A stretch of DNA of 64,000 bases, taken from positions 62,001 to 126,000 of the forward strand of contig JAECUM010003679.1 in NCBI GenBank assembly GCA_016617855.1, given 5' to 3'. Positions 23,191-34,494 of this stretch are shown here, in pieces. Within the stretch, counting starts at the first letter, position 1. Each line of letters begins with the position of its first letter. The position numbers and the translations under genes were made by a program. Source of the stretch: Megalonaias nervosa (taxonomy: Eukaryota > Mollusca > Bivalvia > Unionida > Unionidae). A model generated the notes under the pieces. That model did not search any database. It saw only the letters and a program-made list of their open reading frames with translations, and had not been told where the DNA came from.

Positions 23191-23690
23191 ATATGGGCTG
23201 CCAGGTGTGCGAGATAAATCCTGAACATTTAGCATGAAGTACCCGTCAGTCAAATAGGAACAGGCTATACAACTTGGTTTATTCTGGAAGCAAGACATCA
23301 ACCCAAACAACATAAATATCAGGGTAGACGTCTTATATTGTTGGACTACCAATTCACTAGTCCTACATGTAAGACCCTGATGCTGATATTTATGTTGTGG
23401 GCGTCAAGGTCTTACTGCCTAACTAACAGCGCTGTGTAGCGCGTTTTGATGTCGACTAACATTGTTATGAAAGTCAAATTTTCAGGAATATTTTACACAA
23501 CTGGCAACCAATAACGACGCTCTTCTACAAAGAAAAGTCATAATGTTTTAGTCAGACTTTACTTACTCGGATGTCTTTTCTCGAATAAATTCTAATTCTC
23601 ACAAAAGAAATGAACCTGTTTTCAAGTTTCGTTGGCCAACATTTCAGTTGGCTGGAAAGCGATGAAAGCTGGGAATGCCAAAATCAGGTT
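23191..23690. repeat. Foldback repeat, copies A' and A
   Basis: 23191-23350 is the inverted complement of 23358-23512 (GGGCTGCCAGGTGTGCGAGA versus TTTTACACAACTGGCAACC; GTCTTA, CATAAATATCAG and CGCTGTGTAGCGCG blocks pair). 23513-23690 continues as a direct copy of 25541-25705. No target duplication was recognised. Confidence 0.75.
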
Positions 23691-23940
23691 AAGTTGAAAT
23701 ATTATTCTTTAACAAAACGAATAAAAATATATTATGCCTACTTGAATTGCAAGCAACATTTTGTTTCATTCAAGAAATATATCCCACACATGAATCTACT
23801 TGAACCTACTTCGGCATACCTCGACTACTGTCGCATTTCAACAAATTCAAATGTATGTCAGTGGAACATGAAAATGCGTCCATTTGCTAGTGTCAGATTT
23901 TGATTCAACCAGGACAGTAAGTATATTAATTCCATATCAT

Positions 23941-24122
23941 TTGTGGAAGAGTGTCCATATGGTCTGCCAAGTGTGTGAGATATTTCTGAAACTTTGACTA
24001 CTCCTTCTGATGTCAACCGACATCGGAACACGCTATACAAGGCCGTTATTTGGGATGTAAGACGTAGCACTAAAATATAAATAATATGTGATACGTCTTA
24101 CAGGTAGGACTACCAATTCACC
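23941..24122. repeat. Foldback repeat, inverted copy left of the promoter
   Basis: TTGTGGAAGAGTGTCCATAT ... GTCTGCCAAGTGTGTGAGAT ... GTAGGACTACC is the reverse complement of the 25368-25545 copy, roughly 75-80% by eye. Confidence 0.75.
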
Positions 24123-24848
24123 CAACTCATGAAATTCTGTACATTAGCAGACAAAAACTGGGACAAGCTGGCAAGGTTGGAAATACTTTTAAGATCAGTA
24201 GTCGTGTTTTCCCTTGTGTTATATTGTTACATATCTGTACCCCCAGCTTTCTATCCATTGACAGATACTCTAAATTTCATTTATAACGAACCCGTGCCCA
24301 ACTCTATCCTCCACTATCATTCCAGTTACAACCCCAATCTGTGGTTTTGTTCGATCATCAGTTGTGTCAAATCTATTAAAAATGTGTACACCTTTCCCGT
24401 TATAAATTTCCATCGGAATGAAGAAAAAAGTGTAAGAATTATTTGGGGGTTAAAAATTAAAATTTAGTTAGCAAATGAGATGGGTGGACGCCCTTGGAGG
24501 TCGAGTTATGCAAAGCAGATCAATATCGAGCTTTTTTCCCCCACTGACTTAAATCAATTTTGCGCACAATGTGACCATAATGAAAGATTTTTTTTATATA
24601 AGATACTGCTTGCATTTGAAAATAAAAACTGAAAGAAAGTATGCCTTGAATTTTTTCTTCGCCCTTCAATGAAAATTTGGTATTTTTTCATGTCGGACGG
24701 GTAAAACATTATTCCGTACTCAGAGGGTGTGAAACACAGATATATCCCGAAAATAGTCAACGTTAACTGATACACTGATAGTGAAGACCTTTTATGATGT
24801 GGCGTCAATAAAGCTAGATTACAACTTGCTAAACAACTAGGCACTTAC

Positions 24849-24950
24849 AATACAAATTTGACAAGACTTGCTCGAAACGATCGACGACGACAGATAACTT
24901 CCCAGTGCGCAATCGCAAGTACGCAAGTGTCCGGATGCCCGGATGTCGTT
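24849..24950 (-). other. CNOT4: Candidate non-coding first exon of CNOT4
   Basis: The exon would end at 24849 before the donor GTAAGTGCC and splice to the acceptor at 18561. The upstream (TSS) edge is a guess. There is no long ORF with coding character. The implied 5' UTR intron is 6.3 kb (18561-24848). Confidence 0.4.
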
Positions 24951-25007
24951 CTGAAAATGATAATCTACGAGATATCACGAGACCTCGCAATAATTGCTTG
25001 GCATGGA
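24930..25007 (+). other. SCNM1: Candidate non-coding first exon of SCNM1
   Basis: The exon would end at 25007 before GTAAGTGCA and splice to the acceptor at 29928 (TTTTTTCAG). The TSS edge is a guess. The implied 5' UTR intron is 25008-29928. Confidence 0.4.
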
Positions 25008-25367
25008 GTAAGTGCATCAGTTGAAATCCCGGGTACATTTTTTTTTCTTCTTATAATTTTTTTGATGTAAAGTGTTTTTTTCTTCTTATAACTGTTTATA
25101 TGTAAAGTGTCTCAATTGAATGACAGAAGTCTGAGCTACATGAGAACGGAGTTTTGTAGAAGGGGAATTCCATTTTTAAGTTTCGGTTACTGGTCAGTGT
25201 GCTGACCAATTAAGATATTGGGAAAATCCAAAAGTAACGTCCATTAATTCCATAATATCTTACGGAATCACCTTTTACTTGAATTAAATATTTCACGCTC
25301 ATTCACTTCAACTATGTAAAAATGAAAGGTCATTCTAGCATAATGAGGTCTCTTATAGCACAGGAGT

Positions 25368-25705
25368 TAGTCCTACATGTAAGACTTCGACGCTGATATA
25401 TGTTTTGGGCGTCTAGGTCTTACTGCCCAAATAACGGCGATGTATAGCGTGTTTCGATGTCGTTTAACATCGGAACGACAAGTCAAATTTTCAGGAGTAT
25501 CTCACACACTTGGCAGCCCATATTGGCGCTTTTCCACAATTAAAGTTGTCATGTTTTAGTCAGACTTTACTGATTCTGATGTCGTTTTCCTACAAAATTA
25601 AAATTCCCACACAAGCAAATGGACATGTTTTCAAGCACCATTGGCCTATATTTCACTTGGCTGCAAAGCGATGGAAGCCAGGAATATTAAAATCAGTTGG
25701 TACAT
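25368..25705. repeat. Foldback repeat, direct copy right of the promoter
   Basis: Starts AGTCCTACATGTAAGAC and runs through TTTCAGGAGTATCTCACACA and CTTGGCAGCCCATATTGG into ...GTTTTAGTCAGACTTTACTG, matching 23357-23690 in the same orientation. Confidence 0.75.
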
Positions 25706-27112
25706 GCAGAGTTTTCATTTGCAGTCACATCATTATATTTTATTTAACGGGGACAGATTGTGGGTGTTTGACAAAGAAGAAACCAGTTTGACATAACACT
25801 TCACTGGTTTATGCCGGCTTTGCAGTAGCACTTGAGAGAGTTTGGTTTTGTATGGCAAGTGATGTGTATTGCCTGTGTGTCTGGAGCTCTGTCAAATAGC
25901 TGTGTGTGTGTGTGTGTGTTAAAATGTTTTGTATGGTGTTAGCAAAGTTGGAGAGACCTTAAGTTGTTCTATGAGTGAATTTCTTTTTGTTAGATATAAG
26001 TTGTTGTTGTTGGATTTTATAACAACTCTGTCATGCACAGCAGAAGAGATCAAGAGTTTCTTTTCAAAAGTAGTTGCTGGCATGTGGACACCATAAATGA
26101 GATGACAGGTCTGAGATAACCAGCCTAAGATAGGGGAAGTAAGGTTAGCAAAACAGGTTGATTTCTCTGTTGCATGGGTGAAAAAAGGATTGGTCATGAT
26201 GTAATAATCAAGTTTATGACTTTGTTTTGCAGCACTGACCATATTATGCACTTAAATATCATTTTAAAGATATTATTTAAGGTCTTATCTTCAATAATAT
26301 TAACTCATCTATTGAGATTAAAGACAGTGACTTATAAACACAGTCATTCAATGCGTTCATTGAGGCAATAATGCAGTTGCAATCACTAATTAAATATCTC
26401 AACATAAAAAAAAGACTTCAGATTTGTTCCCACCTTGTCACATAAATAAGGGGGAATTAGAAAAAATGCAGGGGGAGGAGGAAACAGCAATAGTTTAACA
26501 TTTACCTAACACTTCAATGTCTCTCTTTCATCCTATTCCACTGTTAGATCATTAAAATATGTCACACCTAGTTGTACAAGTGTTAATCTGTTGATTGTTT
26601 CTGAGTGTACTTCGTTCCTTATCCATAAATGAATATTGTTCTATGCATCTTTCTAAAGGGGCATATACATAGCCAGCATAGTCAGCTTGAATATGTAGGG
26701 AAACTTCTTTATGGTTGTTATGTACAATTTTCCAGAGCTCACAGGTACAGTATTATCTTTTGGATACTTACACTGCAAAATAAGTTGGGGTTTTTTTTCG
26801 CTAACATGAGCTCTGACAAAGTTTCACCTTCATAAATCAGTGGTTTACTGACAAATATGCAAGATTTCTTCTGTTCCATAATGTTGTATTAGGGTTTCAA
26901 GTCCATCAACGCCATAGTCTGCTTATTTAGACAGCAGCATTTTTTATCAAATAAATGTCTTTACTTCTTTATTTCATTTTTCATTCTTATTTATTCAGTT
27001 TATATTGATTAGGGGTATGCTTTTGTAGTACATGATCCCACAGGGCTAAATTGTTTGCAGAAAGAAATGAAAATTGCATTCTACAGTTATTTTGTCTGTA
27101 TTTTGATTAGAC

Positions 27113-27388
27113 TCAGTATTCTGCTTTTTCTACATTTAATAAAGAAACACCACTGAAAGAGAGATTGACCGATATGCCATCTGTTTTTGTCCATCCAGCA
27201 TATACATGGGACTCGTACTTAAAACCATTTTCTGACTGAAAATCACTCACTCGTATCTTCATTACCACTTTCCCAGCTCCAATAATTTGATATACTTCAT
27301 AACCTAAAAAATTATCATCATCTCTATTATCAGCCAGTGTTTGCCATACAAAATTGTCATCAGAAGATGAACCATACTGGGAATCAGC
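27113..27388 (-). CDS. Hypothetical 92-aa ORF, acidic N-terminus
   Basis: Minus-strand ORF from the ATG at about 27388 (MADSQYGSSSDDNFVWQTLA...) to TGA before 27113; the open frame extends upstream to 27472. The sequence is not low-complexity (DDDNFLGYEVYQIIGAG, YESHVYAGWTKTDG) and reads like protein, but I recognise no family. It lies in the SCNM1 5' UTR intron on the opposite strand with no visible splice partners. It could be a fragment of a mobile element or an intron-nested gene. Confidence 0.25.
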   Translation of the reverse strand, partial: ADSQYGSSSDDNFVWQTLADNRDDDNFLGYEVYQIIGAGKVVMKIRVSDFQSENGFKYESHVYAGWTKTDGISVNLSFSGVSLLNVEKAEY

Positions 27389-27774
27389 CATTTGTTGTTG
27401 TTTTGTTTTTTTTGTTGCGGTATCCCGTATTTTAAACATGCATTTGTCAAACTTCCTTGTTGCAAGGTTCAAACTTTGCCATACTGTCTTGTAGCTGAGT
27501 GTTTGGATACATTAAGATATATGATTTTAAAAAAAAAATCCTCTAAGAATATTGATTAATTAACATTGTTCTCTCTATAATGCACAATGTTAATTTCTGC
27601 AAAGCAAATCTTAAAACTTCTTTCTTAAGTATATAATACACAGTCGTGGTCAGAATGAAAGGAGACATTACAAACTTGTTCCCCATGTACTTTACAGATC
27701 ATTTCATAGCCACTTATGCACACAGCCTTGCTGTTGCTTCATATCTAAATGGACCTAGTGTGGATGCCAATACT

Positions 27775-27892
27775 GTCACACAGTGAATATACCACAGTAA
27801 CTTCTGATTGGTGGTTACTGTTTTTCTTGGTACTTCAATAAATCATAACCACCAATCAGAATTAAATGTGATATATTTGTCTGTGTAACACA
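27775..27892. mobile_element. Inverted-repeat MITE, 118 bp
   Basis: TTCTGATTGGTGGTTA and TAACCACCAATCAGAA are perfect inverted arms around a short loop, and outer arms (GTCACACAGTG.. / ..CTGTGTAAC) still pair imperfectly. No TSD recognised. Confidence 0.65.
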
Positions 27893-28158
27893 CCGGAAAC
27901 TTGATGCAGGTATACAAGATACGAAACAAGAGAGAATATTTGTGAAATGTGTTTATAATGTGTTTATTAAATGATTAATAGAGTGCTTAAGTCATGCATG
28001 GGAACAAATCTTTATACTGATGTGATAAAATTATCAGCATGGAATTGGCAGGGTTGGGACATGGGGATGTATTTCATATACACAAGTTAGCCACCTTTTG
28101 CTTGTTAATTTATAGAGGATGAGTGTTGTGAATAGTTGTCCTTTTTATGACAGAAATG

Positions 28159-28370
28159 GGGGCCCCAGGTGGCCTAATGGTCTAAGGCACTAGCCTTTGC
28201 AGATGACTGTCATCTGTCAGCGTGGGCTTGAGTCTCAGGCTCAGCCAGCATAGGTTCTAAGAAAACCTGCCAGTAGATTCCCTTAGGTCATTGGTTCTTC
28301 CTCCACCAGATACACTGGCCACCATATAAAGCCTATCATGTGCTCCAAAGTGGCCTTATAAACCCAAAAC
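28159..28370 (+). mobile_element. SINE family 1 copy, 11-bp TSD
   Basis: Decayed version of the 5843-6099 element (GGGGCCCCAGGTGGCCTAAT head, degenerate B box, GGTTCTTCCTCCACCAG, GCCACCATATAAAGCCTATC). TGACAGAAATG at 28048+100 (28148-28158) and 28371-28381 flanks it. Confidence 0.85.
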
Positions 28371-29626
28371 TGACAGAAATGAGTGCATGTTCCTGCACTG
28401 GCTGTCTCAAATGAATTCTCAGTTTAAAGAATAAAAAGGGAAATGACCAATAATTATTCACGAACACTGAAGATTAAAGTAACTTGTATAGGGTAAGTAT
28501 TGTTTTGTATCTTTTATTGATATGGATATGAAAAAGTATCAATATATTGATTAATCGTTTCACCTCTAGTGAGCACAATGTAAATGTACGAGTATTTCAT
28601 CATATTGATATGGTGTTGTTTTGCAAAGGAAATATACCTGTTAAAGGCACTGTCCTGCAATTATGATAAACCTTACTACTTTGCTGAATATTTCATAAAT
28701 TTGTGAGAGAGGTATTGGAGATGTATTATACAATTTTGAAAACTTCATATACTCCATTCCACCCATATCAAACTACTGCCATGTGTTTATTAAAACTTTC
28801 AATTAGAGCTTTCACAAATGGCCAGGATGATATCACTATGCTACCACATTAGATGACACAAGATATGAAAGATGTCAGGAAGGGGAAAAAAACACAGCAA
28901 AATTTCACACATCTATAATAATAGTCAAATTTAAAAATGTTTGATTATTGAAAAATATTAATCCATCGGAGAAATATACATTTTTATTGGTTTCTATGAA
29001 TTTAAGCAAATATCTAGTCTGTTATTTTGACATGTAGAGGAGAAACTAAATGACTGATCACCTGACCAAGTTACATATTGTTGGAAAAATTTGGTTTGGT
29101 TTGGTGTTTTATGACAAAATAAGGATTATTTAGTGTTAAGGCAAGTGGAGTAAAGATCAGGAATACATGGTAGCAGACCAGTGATTATCCAATGGTTGGA
29201 TTTTAGCCCCTGCCTGTTTGTTATGCCCAAAAGAGGTCACAGGTATGTGGAATTTAGAGTGTAACTTCCTAACCATTTGAAATACATTCCTGAAACGTCA
29301 TATACATGTCCAGCTAGTTACCCATATTTGTCAGTTGCTATGAAGAATTTTCCTGTGTTAACAGCTTCAGTACTGACATTGAAAACTGTTGCAAGTTGAT
29401 CAAATTAAAGTCTTTTCCATGTGTAATTTAAACCTGTTTGACAGGTATCATTAAAAATTTTATATATATATAGATAAAGAATACAAATCATATGGCGAAT
29501 AACAGTCCTTTCAAGTGCACTGGATCCAGCAAGGGATCAAGTGTGTCAGGGATTGATTAAGAGAAATGCAATTAACTGGCTCAGGCTAGTTAAATACTAG
29601 TTTTGCACTGTTCGTTGTCAGTTTAT

Positions 29627-29629
<3 letters not shown>

Positions 29630-29676
<47 letters not shown>
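29630..29676. repeat. (TA)n microsatellite
   Basis: About 23 uninterrupted TA units upstream of the SCNM1 start exon. Confidence 0.98.
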
Positions 29677-29680
<4 letters not shown>

Positions 29681-29928
29681 CTTTCAGTTAGCTTGATAAA
29701 ATTCATGAGGAAAAAAAACAAACAAAAATGTGTTGGGCATTCCCTAGGCATAAGTTGCCCATGTAATTTACCTGCCTAAATCTAAAAAAGTAGACCACTC
29801 TACTGATCACAAACTGACAACTAAGGTTTTGTGTTTTTCAAAAAGAGATATTTTAAGGAATAAATAAATAAAATTAAATTCTTTATGATATGCAAATCTG
29901 ATAAGTATAGATTATTCTATTTTTTCAG

Positions 29929-30059
29929 ATGATAGGTCATTCATGACACTGCAGCTAACAGAGGACTTTACAACTTTGGACTGTACCATATTTATATTAT
30001 CTGTGACAATGTCATTCAAGCGAGAAGGAGATGATCTGCAGCAGCTGGGAGTATTAAGG
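29929..30059 (+). CDS. SCNM1: SCNM1 exon with the start codon (5' UTR 29929-30008)
   Basis: Acceptor CTATTTTTTCAG before 29929; coding from 30009 for 17 codons (MSFKREGDDLQQLGVLR); donor GTAAAT, phase 0. The UTR part starts directly with an ATG whose short ORF stops at 29946, and an in-frame ATG lies at 29943. Confidence 0.9.
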
Positions 30060-33000
30060 GTAAATTTTCTCTTGTATGTTCTTATATGGAAAAATTCTTA
30101 AGTGGCCTATTTGCTAATAATCAAAATTGTTGTTTGTTATAGGGTTTAACGCCATTTTTTCAGCACAAGATAGGCTATACATGGCTGTCAGTATAAATGG
30201 TGGGAGAAGAACTCAGGAAAACTCCGAAAGAACCACAGACCCATGAGAAGCTACTGGTAGGCTTTCTCACATACCCACATTGGCCGAGCCCGAAATCAAA
30301 ATTATGACAAACTCAAACAAAAGTACAATTGTCCTTCATAATTGACGTAAAATTCTTACAAGTGAAATGACAAAAAATGTTACTTGTCCTGAGATGCTGA
30401 ACAATGGATTTTTCCTTCCCTGCATGTTAATTTTGTACCTGATGTATGTAGCTGTGTAACGTGCATCCAGCCATGAACAGCATAGACTGCATAGTGAAAA
30501 GTGTAGCATAGCATACATCATCGACTACAGTGAACACCATCTGATGTATAATGAACAGTGTAGCATAGCAAACATCATAAGCCTCAGTGAACACATTAGG
30601 CTGTATAGTGAAAAGCACTGCTTAGCAAACAACATAGACCACAGTGAACATCATAGGCTGCATAGTGAACATTGAAGCATAGCAAACAGCATAGGCCTCG
30701 GTGAACACATTGGGCTGTATAGTGAAAAACACTGCTTAGCAAACAGCATAGACGACAGCAAAAATCATAGTGAATAGTGTAGCATAGCATAGACTGATGA
30801 CAAACAGCATAGACTGATCTTGTGTCACATAATACTCCAGAAGATCCGAGTTTATGCTGATATCTTGAAAAGTATAAAAAAGATGCAGGCTAAATAATTA
30901 AATCTGGACTTGGAGAGGTCCATTAATTTGTAACTGTTGAAAGTCATGCTTTGAAATCTTTTGTACCATACCTAAATCCTGGAAATTCCATCATTGCATT
31001 TACTAGAAAACTGGCATAAATTTGCAGCAATTTAACCCTCTTTAAGTTTAAAACAAAAGATATTAGAATGTAAAAAGATATTTGAAAGAAAGATGCTTCC
31101 AACTGTGTCTTTCAGAAAAATAGTGTAATTATGAAAACATTAATGGAAATATTTTCAGCACAATTTATCTACAACTGTGTGTGTATGCAATGAATGTGTT
31201 GTGAAAATAATACTTATTCAGCAAATTTTGTCATTAGTTTATGGTTTTCAACATTGACAAATACAGAAAGGAGTCGTTGCATTAATAGATTTTTAGCTCA
31301 CCTGACCATAAGAGCAGGTGATCTTATAGCCCATCATCTGTCATGTGTCTCAGATGTGGGAGGTTGCGGGTTGAAGTATGGCTGCTGATGCTAAATGCAT
31401 AAAAACATTTAAATGAGTTCTTCTCTCAACTTTTTAATAGAACTTGACAGGATGCACTTTAGTATGTGATGCAGATCTGCCATCAGTTGAAATTTCTCTT
31501 CCTAATTTGGCCAAACTTGAAAGAAAGCATCATGGTACCATATTTACTCACTTATAAGTTGATCAGTTGCTCCCAGTTTTGGGCTCTTTTTCATGATATA
31601 TGTGTTCATTGACAATCTTCATCATACATTAGAGATTTTTTATCAATCTTGCTCCATGGCTGCAGCTGCTATTGCCACCAACTGCTATTGTGGTTGAACA
31701 TAAATTCGTCACTTGATACTTGCCAGTCTACCCTTCTGTGCTATGAGAGATGCTTATTAATTACCATAAGTAACCATTCCTGCTTGCTTCAGACTAAATG
31801 ACTTTGGACTACATTCATCAATTATTACATGTAAACAACAAGGAAAACAACACATTTCAAAACCAGCCAGTGTAGAACAGGAAGCAGGTTCAGTTATCTC
31901 CTTTTGCCCTTTTCTTGATAGTGATTTGAAAACCTAAACATCAATTCCAACAATTTAAATTCCTTGTCAGTCATCAGGTCTGAGCAACCACTGCACATAT
32001 TTAAGACTCGGTCAGTTTGACCACCAGAAAAGCATTCACAACTAGTTAACTTTATCAATGGCCAGGATATCATTATCATTTTCTGAAGATAGATAGCTAA
32101 AACATTGTTCCCCCATCACTCGATTAGAGATGGAAGAACTTCAGATTCTACAATCTTTGCAACACTGCAAAATTCAGTTTCAACCATACATTGTTTGAAC
32201 TGGTCCACGCTACCCTCACAAATGAACAAAGGCCAGTCCATTTCTTCTGTTTCTACTGCCCTCCTCTTAGTCACAAAAAGCTAACTGAATATCATACATT
32301 TTAACAGTTTCCTAACCTCTAGGAATATGGAAATTCAGTAGGTGACCTCCTGATTTGTTTTGGAGATTTAAACTTTCATTTTGACTGTTTTAAAAACTCA
32401 TACACATCGAAACTCTTAGATTTCATTTAGGTTTTCAGCTTCAGTAAGTTAGCCAACTCACTATCAACATGGTCACATTTTAGACTGGATTTTTTATAGA
32501 CCTGATGATATTATTTCAGTCTTTCTTGGTGACCCACGAACTTGTGTCTGATCACTTCTATGACATATGCCACCTTGACATATCAGCCCTAATCTTTTGT
32601 TTGCTACCAGGAGAAACCTCATAGGTAAATAGAACCCAGTTGATGTGACATCCAAGCATACCTAACAACTGATACCTCCTACAGCAGAACAAATTGATCA
32701 GTGCTTGCATGCAGCGAAATCAGCAAGAGTAATCAATAGAATAAACAGCATAGACCCTGATCTGCGTGCACATTATGCTATGGTAAATCAGGATCTTTGT
32801 TATTTGCAGTTTGACTCAACTTATAAGTGAGTATATACGGTAGACGGGGTCATGCTACCAGGCAAAGTGGGCGAAAAAGTCGCCTGAGAACTGTAAACTT
32901 CGCCGCCTTCTGTTAGGAAAGCGAAAACGACTTCACCCACTGATTTTTCAGACGTAAAATGGCTGTAGATTTTAACTTTTGAGATGCCCCCTCGCTGTAG

Positions 33001-34405
33001 CCAGTAAGTTCTGGCACGGTTGTAACCCAAGGCGAAATGTATTTACGTGGTGTTGATACCAGTCAGCTTACGGAGACAACGAAATTCTTGCACATTCACA
33101 TCCAAGTTTTAATAGCCAACTGACCATCAACCCTTTCCGGAGCAAGATATCACTGCTCGATTTCATGAAGTTGGGCCTACTGTACTATGATGAAAACATA
33201 CCAAATTCTGTTTCAAAATTTAAACATTCAATATGTAAATAATAATTTGCTTTTAAAAATATGATCGGTGAAGAGCGTTTTCTAATTTACTTCTATTTCT
33301 ATAAATGGGGATTTTAATGGCCGTATTTGGGTATTTTCTTTATAAAATAAGTTTGAAACCATATATGAACTTCTAATGGCGGACATCGCTGCGTATAGGA
33401 TATACCACTTCATTAAACTGTCTGTATTAGGAAATAATTGGGCAAATAGATTCAGGAAAATATATAATATAATGAAAACAAAATTTAAACATTATGTGAT
33501 AGGAGATTTAGCCTAAATATTTAATAATGTAGGTCAGAAACATGTGCCAATCTCTGTTGTGGAATTCGAAACAATGCTGCAAGGTCAAGGTTGCTTTCTG
33601 TCATACCGTAATTAATTTTCGTGAAAATGCAAAAAATATATATAGTAGTGAAGCAAATTCTATTTAACCAATGCATATTGTTATTACCAGTAGGTAGACA
33701 TATAATACAACCAAAAATATGCAGTCCTATTAATTAATTTCTTGTAACGAAGCAAGAAAGTTAGTAGTTATATTAAGAAAAGCCCTCTTTCTAAAAATAG
33801 ATGCACTCGCATGGTGCAATACGTGTTCTTGGATGTTTCGGTTGGGGGGAAAAAAAGGGTCCAGTTTAGTTATATACTGGTTCAGTGTGTTGTCTATGAA
33901 TAGTTACAGTAATGTTTTATCGGGAACAATTAAATCAGGACGAAGAGTATGGTTTGAAGTCACTTGTACATTTATTCCTATGTACATGTATTAGGGGTTC
34001 TTTCAAAGAATGCTAGAAATCTTTTTGACTGCAATTTTACACAAAACTTGTAGAAAATAAAATAATTAAGTGGTAGTTTATTAAGCATTTTTACCAACTT
34101 GCAATTACAAGACTCTAATCTTGTTACTGCTATCAGTTAAAATTAATTACAATGTATAGCTTCTGCTGTACTTTTTAAGTCATATGGCCAAAATACACTG
34201 CATTTACCTCAATCCAAACACACATATTATCACAAGTATGATTAGAATGGTATTAATATAATAATTTTTATACACATACAAAATGTGTTGATAATAAACA
34301 TATAACACATATTTTTCAACTTGAAAATAAACATTGCTTAAAACTTAAAAGCATACTGAGAAATAGAGCACATAATTAAAATAAGATAATGCAGCTATCT
34401 ATCTA

Positions 34406-34494
<89 letters not shown>

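Larger units (their letters stand above)
18561..24848. other. CNOT4 5' UTR intron
   Basis: Inferred intron between the candidate first exon and the ATG exon. It holds the MITE at 19129-19288, the nested stack at 19583-21200 and the foldback copies from 23191. Between 21200 and 23190 I see no named element. Confidence 0.45.
24849..25007. promoter_or_regulatory. Putative divergent promoter shared by CNOT4 (-) and SCNM1 (+)
   Basis: This is the only clearly CpG-dense stretch near both gene starts: about 14 CpG dinucleotides in roughly 125 bp (24870-24990), in a window otherwise depleted of CpG. It holds CCGGAT/CCCGGAT sites resembling ETS motifs and a TATCTCG/CTCGTGATATCTCG element on the minus strand, with no TATA box. 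A consensus donor points out of each side: GTAAGT on the minus strand at 24848-24847, and GTAAGT on the plus strand from 25008. Each gene's first coding exon has an upstream acceptor in its 5' UTR, so each needs a non-coding first exon in this direction. Promoter activity is inferred from composition and splice-site geometry only. Confidence 0.5.
25008..29928. other. SCNM1 5' UTR intron
   Basis: Inferred intron. It holds foldback copy 25368-25705, a (TG)n run at 25902-25919, a 92-aa minus-strand ORF at 27113-27388, the inverted-repeat element 27775-27892, a SINE at 28159-28370 and a (TA)n tract at 29630-29676. The remainder is unremarkable. Confidence 0.45.

Noticed and set aside
24829..25070. 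Overlapping 70-codon ORFs on both strands
   Set aside because: They are open because the CpG-rich island lacks stops by chance; splice donors and lack of homology argue for non-coding first exons.
27652..27685. CACAGTCGTGGTCAGAATGA, resembling a Tc1/mariner terminal repeat
   Set aside because: No matching inverted partner or TA-flanked second end was found nearby.
29943..30008. Upstream in-frame ATG as the SCNM1 start
   Set aside because: Poor initiation context and the 22-residue extension has no counterpart in the family; MSFKREGDD at 30009 is the conserved start.
30336..30790. Cys-rich minus-strand ORFs
   Set aside because: They are translations of the ~60-bp tandem array in SCNM1 intron 1.
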